DNA from: Pseudomonadota bacterium
GTDB lineage: Bacteria; Desulfobacterota; Binatia; Binatales; Binataceae
Length of the DNA stretch: 48,801 nt
NCBI GenBank assembly: GCA_021324455.1
Contig: JAJPJA010000071.1
Span: 1 to 48,801 of the forward strand
Direction: 5' to 3'
Below the pieces are notes generated by a model that was not told where the DNA came from, did not search any database, and worked only from the letters and a program-made list of their open reading frames with translations. The translations under genes and the position numbers were made by a program. Below, piece by piece: positions 1 to 7,475 of this stretch; the first letter of the stretch is position 1, and the number at the start of each line of letters is the position of its first letter.

Positions 1-635
1 CCCAGCTCCGACAGCTCCTCCCACAACGGCACGTAGTAAGCATCCCACCACGGGCGGTTGGGCGTATCGGCGGGCAGCAGCACCGACTTGAGATTCATCC
101 TGGCAATCCGGCGCGCTTCCTCCACCGCCCATTCGATCGGACCGCCGATCGGGAGTATCCCCACGCCCACCAGACGGTCGGGCGCCGCCGAGCAGAACTC
201 CGCCAGAAAATCGTTGTACACGCGGATACATTCGCGGCGATATTCGACGTCCGGCGCCGCCAGGATGTACATGCCGCAGTTGGGGTAAATGACTTCGGCG
301 CGGATATTGTCGAGGTCCTGATCCGACAGGCGCGCCACCGGATCGCCCGCCCCCGCACGCACGTCGGCAATCCGGTTGTGGTCGTGCCCCTTGATCGGAA
401 CGCCTTGGGCTTTCTGATTGGCCATGGTGGCGATCGTGTCGATGAAATCCACCGTATTGAGCCCGTCGATCTGGAAGGCGTCGAATTCGCCGTTATTGCC
501 CCAGGCGCCGGTCTTGGTCACGATGCGCGGCGCGCGGTCGCGAAAGCGCCGGTCCATCCGCTCCAGCCACAGGTTGGCCGGCTCCTGCACGTGACCGTCG
601 GCGGAAACGAATCGATCTGCGTTGTTGTCTGCCAT
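1..635 (-). CDS. Amidohydrolase-2 family metal-dependent hydrolase, partial (3' end off window)
   Basis: Reading the minus strand from an ATG at 635 gives 211 codons with no stop before the window edge, so the C-terminal half is missing. A GGGAGC ribosome site lies about 8 bases upstream of the ATG. The N-terminus carries SADGHVQEP, the first metal-binding strand of TIM-barrel amidohydrolases of the ACMSD/LigY type (D-x-H form), followed by a stretch (NDFLAEFCSAAPDRLVGVG) typical of this family. The protein is presumably a cytosolic zinc- or iron-dependent hydrolase or decarboxylase acting on a ring-cleavage type acid; the substrate cannot be read from sequence. It follows the amidohydrolase at 702-1817 after a 66-base gap on the same strand and probably shares its operon with the SDR at 1922-2683. 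The family call is firm, the function open. Confidence 0.88.
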   Translation of the reverse strand, partial: MADNNADRFVSADGHVQEPANLWLERMDRRFRDRAPRIVTKTGAWGNNGEFDAFQIDGLNTVDFIDTIATMANQKAQGVPIKGHDHNRIADVRAGAGDPVARLSDQDLDNIRAEVIYPNCGMYILAAPDVEYRRECIRVYNDFLAEFCSAAPDRLVGVGILPIGGPIEWAVEEARRIARMNLKSVLLPADTPNRPWWDAYYVPLWEELSEL

Positions 636-701
636 CGCCCTGCTCCCGATTGATTTTCCATGCGCCTGCGGAGCGCTATGTGCCCGCGTGCCGATACTGC
701 C

Positions 702-1817
702 TCAGACCTCCGCCAGACGGTAAAGGCGCGCCGCGTTCTTCCACAGCAGCTTTTCCCGCTCCTCCGGCGTGTTGTGTTTGGTCTGCTCTGCGATCGCGTC
801 CCAGGATTTCGGCCAGGTGGTCACGCTGTGCGGATAATCGGAGGCCCACATCAGGTTGTCGGCGCCGGTGAACTTAACGTTGGCGCAGGCAATCTCGTCG
901 TCCATGAAGGTGAAGTAAATCTGCCGCCGGATATACTCGCTGGGCGCATTGGGCAGCTCCAGCTCCGACCAGTAACGCTGGCGCTTCCATTGGTCGTCGC
1001 AGACGCGCTCATAGTAGGCAACCCAGCCGGCGTCGCTTTCGGCGGAAACCAGCTTGAGCCCCGGATGGCGATGGAGCGCGCCGCTGAACAGGATATGCGT
1101 CACCGGCTCCATCGCGGCGAAAAAGCGCAGCACGATCCCGGCCACCATCAGCTTGCCGCCAACATCCGAGGTGCCGCGCGGCACATGCTTGCCGGTGGCG
1201 CGATGGAAATGCAGCGGGATCTGCATCTCCGACGCCGCCGCCCACAGCGGCTCGTAATACTTGTCGCCGTACAATTTGTCGGGATAGGTGAGGATGAAGG
1301 CGCCGCGGCAGTTCTTCTTCGCGATGCGCTCCAGTTCCTTCAATATCTCGTCCATCCCGTCGTCAACCGGCAAAACCCCCAATCCCACCAGGCGCTGCGG
1401 ATTGACCGCCTGGAATTCGTCCAGGATCCAGTCGTTGTAGGCGCGCACGCACGCCAGGCGCAGCTCGCGATCCTTGATCGCGCTCGCCAGACCCATCCCG
1501 ATTCCGCCGTACAGCACGCTGCAATCGACCCGATCCATATCCTGGTCGGCCAGATGCGCCCTTGGGTCCCAGTTGCCCTTGCGCAGATCGGAAAACCGCA
1601 GCCCGTGATCCTTGAACTCCTTGAAATCCGACTTGCCCGCCATCGCGTCCAGCCCGAAGGAACGCGGTTTGCGCCCTTCCCAGGACCATCCCTGCCCGCC
1701 ATCCTCGCATTCCACGATCTTCGGCCCGATCTCTTTGAGCGCGGCAGGCAGCCGATCCTGAAAGATATTGGGCGCTTCGAGCACGTGCGAATCCCCCGAA
1801 ATTGCACTGTATTTCAT
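702..1817 (-). CDS. Amidohydrolase-2 family metal-dependent hydrolase
   Basis: A full-length 371-residue TIM-barrel amidohydrolase. The first metal ligand motif is DSHVLEAP near residue 9. The central HFHRATG (about residue 205) supplies the second histidine pair, and WASDYPHS (about residue 322) holds the conserved aspartate near the C-terminus, so every catalytic region expected of the ACMSD-like group is present. GGAGC lies 9 bases before the ATG. It sits between an SDR upstream and a second, truncated amidohydrolase downstream, all on the minus strand, which suggests a catabolic operon for a carboxylated or oxygenated compound. Proteins of this group are often annotated only as 'amidohydrolase family'; hydrolase and decarboxylase activities cannot be told apart here. 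Confidence 0.93.
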   Translation of the reverse strand: MKYSAISGDSHVLEAPNIFQDRLPAALKEIGPKIVECEDGGQGWSWEGRKPRSFGLDAMAGKSDFKEFKDHGLRFSDLRKGNWDPRAHLADQDMDRVDCSVLYGGIGMGLASAIKDRELRLACVRAYNDWILDEFQAVNPQRLVGLGVLPVDDGMDEILKELERIAKKNCRGAFILTYPDKLYGDKYYEPLWAAASEMQIPLHFHRATGKHVPRGTSDVGGKLMVAGIVLRFFAAMEPVTHILFSGALHRHPGLKLVSAESDAGWVAYYERVCDDQWKRQRYWSELELPNAPSEYIRRQIYFTFMDDEIACANVKFTGADNLMWASDYPHSVTTWPKSWDAIAEQTKHNTPEEREKLLWKNAARLYRLAEV

Positions 1818-1921
1818 CGCTGCCAGCTCCAGTTGGTGATTGCCTCAAAGCCTAGCGCGGGTGGCGGTACCAAGCCAAGGCGCACCGTCCCCGATTTTGA
1901 TTCCACACGATCTCGCCGCAG

Positions 1922-2683
1922 TCAGCGGCCGTGGACCGAACCGCCGTTGATATGGATGGTCTGTCCGGTCACATAGCCCGCCTTCTCCGACGCCAGCCAC
2001 ACCACGCAGGCGCCGATTTCACGCGGCTGTCCCAGCCGTCCCATCGGAATCGTGCTGAAGATGCGCTGCAGATAGGCCGAATCGCCCATCCGCTCCGCCG
2101 TGTTCGCCATCAGTCCGAGTGCGATCGCGTTGAGCGTGACGCCGCTTTGGGCCATCTCGATCGCCACGCTGCGCAGCAGCCCCTCGATTCCGGCCTTGGC
2201 CGCGCTGTAGATCGACACGTTGGGCACGCCGCGCGAACCCGCCCCCGAAGAGATCTGTATGACGCGGCCCCACTTGCGCTGCGCCATCCCGGGCAGCACC
2301 GTGCGGATACAATACATCGAGCCATACAGATTCAAATCGATATTGAAATGCCATTGGGCCGGATCCGACTGCACGAACGGACCGGCGGCGCCGGCGCCTT
2401 CGGGGATGCCCGCGTTGTTGACCAGGATATCGATCGGGCCGAGTTCGCGCTCCACGCGCGCAATACCGGCGCGCACCGATTCCAGGTTGGCAACGTCAAA
2501 CGGCGCCGCCAGCAGCCCTCCGGCCGCCGATTCAATCTGCTCCAGCGCCGCCTGGGCGCGTTCGGGATGGAGGTCGTTGAGCGCGACCGCAGCCCCCGCC
2601 TGCGCGAGCTCCTGGGCAATACCCAGTCCAACGCTGCGTCCCGCGCCGGTCACCAGCGCGATTTTCCCGTCGAGTTCCGCCAT
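1922..2683 (-). CDS. Short-chain dehydrogenase/reductase (SDR, FabG-like)
   Basis: A 253-residue classical SDR. The N-terminal Rossmann glycine motif reads TGAGRSVGLGIA (about residues 12-23), the NNAG motif is at about residue 89, and the catalytic Ser-Tyr-Lys set lies in ISSGAGS and YSAAKAG (Tyr about 159, Lys about 163). GGGAG precedes the ATG by 6 bases. The enzyme should oxidise an alcohol or reduce a ketone with NAD(P)(H); an aspartate-type residue after the second strand was not resolved, so cofactor preference is open. It is the first gene of the minus-strand group that continues into two amidohydrolases. Homology to FabG is general, and a role in fatty acid synthesis is not implied by the neighbours. 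Confidence 0.92.
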   Translation of the reverse strand: MAELDGKIALVTGAGRSVGLGIAQELAQAGAAVALNDLHPERAQAALEQIESAAGGLLAAPFDVANLESVRAGIARVERELGPIDILVNNAGIPEGAGAAGPFVQSDPAQWHFNIDLNLYGSMYCIRTVLPGMAQRKWGRVIQISSGAGSRGVPNVSIYSAAKAGIEGLLRSVAIEMAQSGVTLNAIALGLMANTAERMGDSAYLQRIFSTIPMGRLGQPREIGACVVWLASEKAGYVTGQTIHINGGSVHGR

Positions 2684-3206
2684 GGCTTCTCCCGCAACGA
2701 ATGATGGCCCAGTGTGTCATGCCTGAGAAACAAAGTTTAGCAGGTTGCGGAAAAAACCAGTTGCGCCTTCATATTGGATGCTGCGCGTTGCGCACCCTGG
2801 ATTAAAGATGGCTGCTTTCCTTTACTTCTCTCCATCCGGGAGAGACTGGAATGAGGGGAGCAGGTTGCGGAAAATCCTTCTTGCGCAACCTGGTAGAGTC
2901 CGACGATGCGTTCGATCCGGCGGCCCTGCGCGCCGAAAATGTCGAACGTGTATCACGCCCCAGCCGCGCCCCGCCGCAGTCAGGCGCCATAAGCCCGCCC
3001 AGACCAGCTTCCCTGCGGATAATAACGCCGGCGTGCGGACCAGGTCAGCCAGCAACAACCGGCATACCGCCGCGTTCTCGGCCGCATGTCCGCGCAAGCT
3101 CAATACGCATTCGGTTCCATGGCGTCGATCCCAACCGCCCCTCCCTCAATGGTGTGTGTCCTGGGGCGCGGTCCCGGCGACCTGCTCCAGCGCGATCGCG
3201 AATTCG
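2684..3206. other. Intergenic accessory stretch without a supported gene
   Basis: About 520 bases between the SDR start and the broken PIN gene. Short open frames exist on both strands, but none has a ribosome site, a recognisable domain or codon use like the neighbours. The left third holds the MITE-like repeat described separately. The rest looks like decayed sequence at the edge of a small accessory patch. Confidence 0.6.
2739..2892. repeat. MITE-like repeat with terminal inverted repeats and an internal copy
   Basis: The sixteen bases AGCAGGTTGCGGAAAA occur twice in direct orientation, at 2739-2754 and 2859-2874. A perfect inverted partner CGCAACCTG lies at 2884-2892, matching CAGGTTGCG at 2741-2749 and 2861-2869. 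The inner pair could form a 9-bp stem with a 14-base loop, and the outer pair bounds an element of about 150 bases. Between them, 2827-2843 has a CTCTCC/GGGAGAG palindrome followed by TGGAATGAGGGG, resembling the REP-like block at 20452-20505. There is no coding capacity, so this is either a non-autonomous mobile element or a cluster of intergenic palindromes. Confidence 0.5.
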
Positions 3207-3781
3207 TCAGGGTTGAATGAGCGCCCCTCCCGCACCTCGGGCCGCGGCTGAACGATTTTTGTACCAGGGCTCCATTGAACTAGAGGGGATATCCGTCGGG
3301 CTATATACCGTCAGTTCCTTTATCCGATCAAAATCGGCATCGCGGGTCGCAAGCGATCGAATTCCATATTCCAGCGCCGACGCCACGAGCAGCGAATCGT
3401 TAGTGAGAAGTCCGTACTCGCTCCGAACCCCTGAGCCCGCAGGTGCCGTTGTTCCACAGAGCCGAGCAGCAGGAGATTCGACCGAAAAATTCGGACGGTG
3501 AACTCCCAGTACTTCCTCAACGCCCTGACTACTTCGGGTCTGGACCTCAGCGATCCGACAGCGGGCCGCGCCACCAATCCGCCTTCGAAGGCCTCTCTCA
3601 CCATCAGCCGATGGCACACCTCGCCGATCACCTCTCCGGTCGTCGCGCCAACCAACTCTTCGATGCGGCAGCGTTCGAAGCGGACGCATTGCTCCGAGCC
3701 GCCCTCAAAGGCGTAGATGAAGATATTCGCGTCCAGGAGCAATGCGGTTCCGGCGGGAATCTCGGACAAAGCGCGGGCCAT
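3207..3781 (-). pseudogene. PIN-domain (VapC-like) toxin, single-base frameshift
   Basis: The PIN domain is split over two frames. Frame one, starting at 3781, encodes LLLDANIFIYAFEG (catalytic Asp about residue 17) and GEVIGEVCHRL (acidic residue in helix 3), running to about QRHLRAQG. The second frame then supplies GLLTNDSLLVASALE and LATRDADFDRI, the third and fourth acidic positions of the nuclease site. The join falls at a CCCC run at 3428-3431 (plus strand); adding one base there restores a single protein of about 191 residues, some 50 longer than a usual VapC because of a C-terminal tail. PIN toxins cleave RNA. The gene starts immediately after the stop of the putative antitoxin at 3782-4060. 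Real decay and a homopolymer sequencing error are both possible. Confidence 0.75.
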
Positions 3782-4060
3782 CTACGTGTATTCAAGCTCG
3801 GGATCTTCGGCAATCCACTTAAGCGTTTCGGGATCGAGCTTTTTGAAGGTGGAGGCGATCTCCCTGATCTCTTTCCACGCTTGTTCAGCGCGCGCGATGC
3901 GCTCCGCACGACCCTTCTCGGGCCACTGTTTGCGGGCCAGTTCAGCGAGTTTCGGTTCCAGGTTCGCAAAACGGTCCTTTTTCATGGTGCGTTTAGGCTG
4001 CGCCATCAGCGCCTTTTTCGACCGTCCCTTTTTCGCGCGCTTTGTATCAGTCGCTTTCAT
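3782..4060 (-). CDS. Putative antitoxin partner of the PIN toxin
   Basis: A small basic protein of 92 residues from the ATG at 4060; the open frame extends to 4129, but the lysine-rich run starting MKATDTKRAKK looks like the natural N-terminus. The N-terminal third is rich in Lys and Arg, consistent with DNA or RNA contact. The C-terminal part is helical and ends in an acidic segment (LKWIAEDPELEYT), the arrangement expected of a type II antitoxin whose tail binds the toxin. Its TAG stop directly abuts the toxin ATG, which implies translational coupling. No named antitoxin family was recognised, so the call rests on gene order and size. If the toxin is really broken, this gene may be a leftover. 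Confidence 0.55.
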   Translation of the reverse strand: MKATDTKRAKKGRSKKALMAQPKRTMKKDRFANLEPKLAELARKQWPEKGRAERIARAEQAWKEIREIASTFKKLDPETLKWIAEDPELEYT

Positions 4061-4143
4061 GATGTGCTTACTCACCTGCCTGATCCGCGGCCCGACCCGA
4101 TCATACAACCTGCGCGGAGAATCGTTCATTGCCTCCCACCGCG

Positions 4144-4400
4144 TTATCTCGGCACCGCCAACAGCATAGCATCCAAAAGCCTTTTTTCCTCACTCTGGCG
4201 CGGATACAGCGCTGAAAGCGCGTTGGCAAGCCGCAGAAATCCGGGCCGCGCTCCCGCTCGGCCTTGAGCATGGTGCGCAGCGCGTTGGATTTGCCGCTGG
4301 CTTGAAGCAACATCGCGATATGCACCCGGTCAAGCGTCGTCATTCCCGGCGCCACGGTCGGGGCTTCATCCGGCGTGGACTTGCCACGCACTTTTGACTT
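4144..4400 (-). pseudogene. C-terminal remnant of a DUF1156-type DNA methyltransferase
   Basis: On the minus strand one frame encodes TTLDRVHIAMLLQASGKSN and LRTMLKAERERGPDF. After one missing base (near 4240) the next frame continues LRLANALSALYPRQSEEKR and LLDAMLLAVPR, then stops at TAA (4144-4146). From memory, this matches the extreme C-terminus of large DUF1156-domain proteins, adenine-methyltransferase-like proteins often found in defence or restriction islands. Only about 85 residues of a protein of roughly 900 or more survive, and the upstream part is replaced by unrelated sequence leading into the divergent amidohydrolase. It is therefore a dead fragment. The identification is from remembered family sequence and should be verified by a profile search. 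Confidence 0.6.
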
Positions 4401-4468
4401 TACCCCGGCGGCGGAGCGATTCTATGTCAGCGCGTTTAAGCTGCGCGCCTCAAGTCGGAGGACAACTC

Positions 4469-5917
4469 GTGGCCTACGTGCAGAATTCCAAATCGGCGGC
4501 AATCCGCGCCAAGCTGAGTCATCCGGTGATCGACTCCGACGGCCACAGTTTGGATTACCGGCCGGCGCTGATCGACCATCTGAAAGCGGTCGGAGGCCCG
4601 AGTATCCTGCAGGGTTTCGCCGCGCAACTGGCCTGCACCCAGATGGATCCGGCATGGTACCGGCTCGACGCGCAGGGCCGCCGCGAGCAGCGGGCGCTGC
4701 GCACGCCGTGGTGGAACGTGCCGACGAAAAACACTCTGGACCTCTCCACTTCGATCATCCCGCGCCTGCTGCGCGAGCGGCTGGACGATATCGGGCTGGA
4801 CTTCTCGGTGGTGTACGCGGGCGGATGCCTGCTGCCGATCCATTTCGACAATGACGAAATTCGCCGCGCCGTATGCCGCGCGATCAACAACCTGCATGCC
4901 GAGGTGTTCGCCGAATGCGCCGACCGGCTGACGCCCGTCGCGGTCATCCCTATGCATACGCCGGGCGAAGCAATCGAGGAGTTGGAGTATGTGGTGCGCG
5001 AACTCAGGCTCAAGACCATCCTGATGCCCAGCTTCGTGCGCCGCCCGATCCAGGCAATCGTGCGCAGCAATCCCGAAGCGGCAGCCTATGCCAACTGGAT
5101 GGACACCTACGGCATCGACAGCGACTACGACTACGATCCGGTATGGGCCAGATGCATCGAATTGGGCGTGGTGCCGACCTTTCATTCGCACGGAATGGGA
5201 TGGGGCAGCCGGCGCTCCATTTCCAACTACGTCTACAATCACATCGGCCACTTCGGCGCGGCAGGCGAGGCGGTTTGCAAGTCGCTGTTTCTGGGCGGGG
5301 TGACGCGGCGCTTCCCCCGGCTTAAGTTCGCCTTTCTGGAGGGCGGTGTGGGCTGGGCGCGCAGCCTTTACTGCGACCTGATCGGGCATTGGGAAAAGCG
5401 CAACCGCAGCGCGATCGAAAACTACAATCCGGCCTATCTCGATCGCGAACTGTTCATCAGCCTGTTCGAACGTTTCGGCCAGGGGCTGGAAAAATACGGC
5501 GACCCGCGCGAAGGCATCGACTTTCTCGGAATCGGCGAGGACCGCGAGGCAATCGACGAATTCGAGCGCTGCGCCATCGCGCACAAGCAGGATATCCGCG
5601 ACTTGTTCGTGCCGCACTTTTATTTCGGCTGCGAAGCCGACGACCCCGTCACCGCCTCTGCGTTCGACGCCAAGGCCAATCCGTTCGGCGCGCGGCTGGG
5701 AGCGATCTTCGGATCCGATATCGGCCACTGGGACGTGCCCGACATGAACGAGGTGACGGCGGAAGCTTACGAGCTGGTCGAAAAAGGCATCATGGGGGAG
5801 GAGGACTTCCGCGATTTCGTGTTCGCCAACCCGGTGCGTCTGTGGACCGCGCTCAATCCCGACTTCTTCAAGGGCACGGTAGTGGAATCCGCCGCCGCCG
5901 CAGTGAAGTCGGCTTAG
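4469..5917 (+). CDS. Amidohydrolase-2 family metal-dependent hydrolase (long form)
   Basis: The third amidohydrolase of the window, 482 residues. The open frame begins at 4394, but GGAGG at 4457-4461 sits 7 bases before a GTG at 4469, so that GTG is the likely start; the 4394 start would also run into the methyltransferase remnant. Motifs are VIDSDGHSLDY (first metal site, about residue 20), TFHSHGMGWGS (central histidines), FLEGGVGWA, and GSDIGHWDVPDM with the late catalytic aspartate. It is about 110 residues longer than the enzyme at 702-1817 and is clearly a different subfamily. No other gene shares its transcript: the APC permease downstream is convergent, and the two stop codons overlap. 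Substrate unknown. Confidence 0.9.
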   Translation: MAYVQNSKSAAIRAKLSHPVIDSDGHSLDYRPALIDHLKAVGGPSILQGFAAQLACTQMDPAWYRLDAQGRREQRALRTPWWNVPTKNTLDLSTSIIPRLLRERLDDIGLDFSVVYAGGCLLPIHFDNDEIRRAVCRAINNLHAEVFAECADRLTPVAVIPMHTPGEAIEELEYVVRELRLKTILMPSFVRRPIQAIVRSNPEAAAYANWMDTYGIDSDYDYDPVWARCIELGVVPTFHSHGMGWGSRRSISNYVYNHIGHFGAAGEAVCKSLFLGGVTRRFPRLKFAFLEGGVGWARSLYCDLIGHWEKRNRSAIENYNPAYLDRELFISLFERFGQGLEKYGDPREGIDFLGIGEDREAIDEFERCAIAHKQDIRDLFVPHFYFGCEADDPVTASAFDAKANPFGARLGAIFGSDIGHWDVPDMNEVTAEAYELVEKGIMGEEDFRDFVFANPVRLWTALNPDFFKGTVVESAAAAVKSA

Positions 5918-7317
5918 CCAGGCGGGTCTATAGCGTTTTCCGGGCCGCCGAAGATTCGGGCGCATAGGGCGTGCGCCGGCCATACCCCTGTCATCAGCAT
6001 GGCTGCGATCGCCAATTGGATGCGGGCGCCGGGGCTGTTGGCCGCGACGGCGAAGGTTGCGATCCAGACCGCCAGCGGCGCGGCTACGGTCAGGAGCAGG
6101 CCGGCCCTTCCGCCGCCGATTACGAACAGGCCGGCGCGCCCGGGGTACAGACGCCTTAGTTTGACCAGCGCCGCCATCTCCAGCACCAGCGCCGCCATAT
6201 AGAAGGTTACGTCCAGCGTGACCAGCGCCATAAACCCCAGCGGCAGCAGCATCGTGCATACGGCGCAACTGGCGACGATCGCCGTCCAGGGCGTGCCCTG
6301 ACGCTCCCACATCCGCGTCAACCCGTTGGGCAGGAAGCGTTCATGCGCCAGCACGTAGGGCGTCCGCGACACCCACAGCATCGCGGCCTGGAACACCGCC
6401 AGGGCGCTGACCATGCCGCCGGCGGCCAGCGCCGACCCCAAATATACGCCGCCCAAACGCTGGCCGATACGCGCAAAGGCACCTGTGGTCCAGCGCGCGG
6501 GATTGGCCACCGCCGCCGTGCCGACCATCAGCGGCAGCAGGTATCCGATTACCACCAGCGGCAGCACGATGGCGACGGCGCGGACGTAGTTGCGCTGCGC
6601 GCCGCGAATCTCGGCCGCAACCACGCTGAGGTTTTCCCATCCGCAGAAATTCCATATGACGACGGCAAGGGCGGCGCCCAAGGCGCCAAAAGTGCCCGAT
6701 CCTGGCGGAATCGACGGCGGCAGGCTCCAATGCCGGAGGGTTGCGGCGCCGGCAATCACGAACGCCGCGAAGGGCGTCAGCAGAACCGCGGTCAGCAGGA
6801 TCGAGGCGCGCCCTACCGGACGCACCCCGAGCAGGTTCAGGCCGCCGCATATCCAGACCATCGCGGCCGCGATCAGGAATCCGGCCAGCGGGCCGGCAGG
6901 AACCAAAAACGCCAGGTAGGAGGCGAACAGAACCGGATAAATCGCCATATCGACCCCGGTATAAAGGATGGTAAGATAGGCTTCGGCGAACCCGGCAAAC
7001 GATCCGAACGCCTCCTTGACCCAGAAGTAGAACCCGCCTTCGACCGGAAACAGCGCGGTGAGTTCGGCCGCCATCAAAGCCGTGGGAAGACTGACTGCCG
7101 CCGGCACCAAAAGGCATAGGAGCAGGGTGATGCGGGCACCGCCCGCCGCAATTGCATCTTCGACCCCGTATGCACCACCGCTGATCGTCAGGTACATTAC
7201 TGCGATGAGCGGCAGCAAACCGATTTGGCGGCGGCCCAAGCCGGGGTGGGACGGCCTGGCGGGAGCAGACGCGGCCCCAAGCTCGCGCGGCGCGCTTGAG
7301 TTCACGGCCGCATCCAT
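5914..7317 (-). CDS. APC-superfamily amino acid/polyamine permease
   Basis: A 467-residue inner-membrane protein with about twelve hydrophobic segments. The first helix contains TISGGAYGVEDAI, the glycine-rich helix-break motif of APC (amino acid-polyamine-organocation) transporters that binds the substrate amino group and carboxylate. The N-terminal 35 residues are polar and cytoplasmic. Transport is presumably proton- or exchange-driven, and the substrate cannot be deduced. No Shine-Dalgarno site is evident before the ATG, so the start is less certain. The gene is convergent with the amidohydrolase at 4469-5917 and divergent from the TPR lipoprotein at 7476, with a roughly 160-base shared upstream region. 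Confidence 0.88.
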   Translation of the reverse strand: MDAAVNSSAPRELGAASAPARPSHPGLGRRQIGLLPLIAVMYLTISGGAYGVEDAIAAGGARITLLLCLLVPAAVSLPTALMAAELTALFPVEGGFYFWVKEAFGSFAGFAEAYLTILYTGVDMAIYPVLFASYLAFLVPAGPLAGFLIAAAMVWICGGLNLLGVRPVGRASILLTAVLLTPFAAFVIAGAATLRHWSLPPSIPPGSGTFGALGAALAVVIWNFCGWENLSVVAAEIRGAQRNYVRAVAIVLPLVVIGYLLPLMVGTAAVANPARWTTGAFARIGQRLGGVYLGSALAAGGMVSALAVFQAAMLWVSRTPYVLAHERFLPNGLTRMWERQGTPWTAIVASCAVCTMLLPLGFMALVTLDVTFYMAALVLEMAALVKLRRLYPGRAGLFVIGGGRAGLLLTVAAPLAVWIATFAVAANSPGARIQLAIAAMLMTGVWPAHALCARIFGGPENAIDPPG

Positions 7318-7346
7318 GACGGCATGATACCTGCCGTGGCTATAAT
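7316..7346 (+). promoter_or_regulatory. Possible sigma-70-type promoter for the TPR lipoprotein
   Basis: A perfect TATAAT lies at 7341-7346, with ATGACG (a TTGACA-like hexamer sharing the TGAC core) at 7316-7321. The 19-base spacer is long, so the -35 assignment is weak. The position, about 100-130 bases before the TPR gene, is reasonable. Confidence 0.35.
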
Positions 7347-7475
7347 CGTCGCGATCATCTGTGGTTGTTTATCCTCAGGCGGGTACGGGAACCAAATGTG
7401 GGGAGAACCTAAGTTGACCGTCGGAAAAGGCTGTGTTAACCAGTGAATTGGGAATCACTAGTTTTTGTTTTTTCG

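Noticed and set aside
2745..3251. A 168-codon plus-strand frame before the PIN gene
   Set aside because: No ribosome site, no recognisable domain, and it overlaps the repeat element.
4436..6310. A 624-codon minus-strand frame across the amidohydrolase and permease end
   Set aside because: It covers two real genes in other frames, and its composition (Arg, His, Ala rich) is not protein-like.
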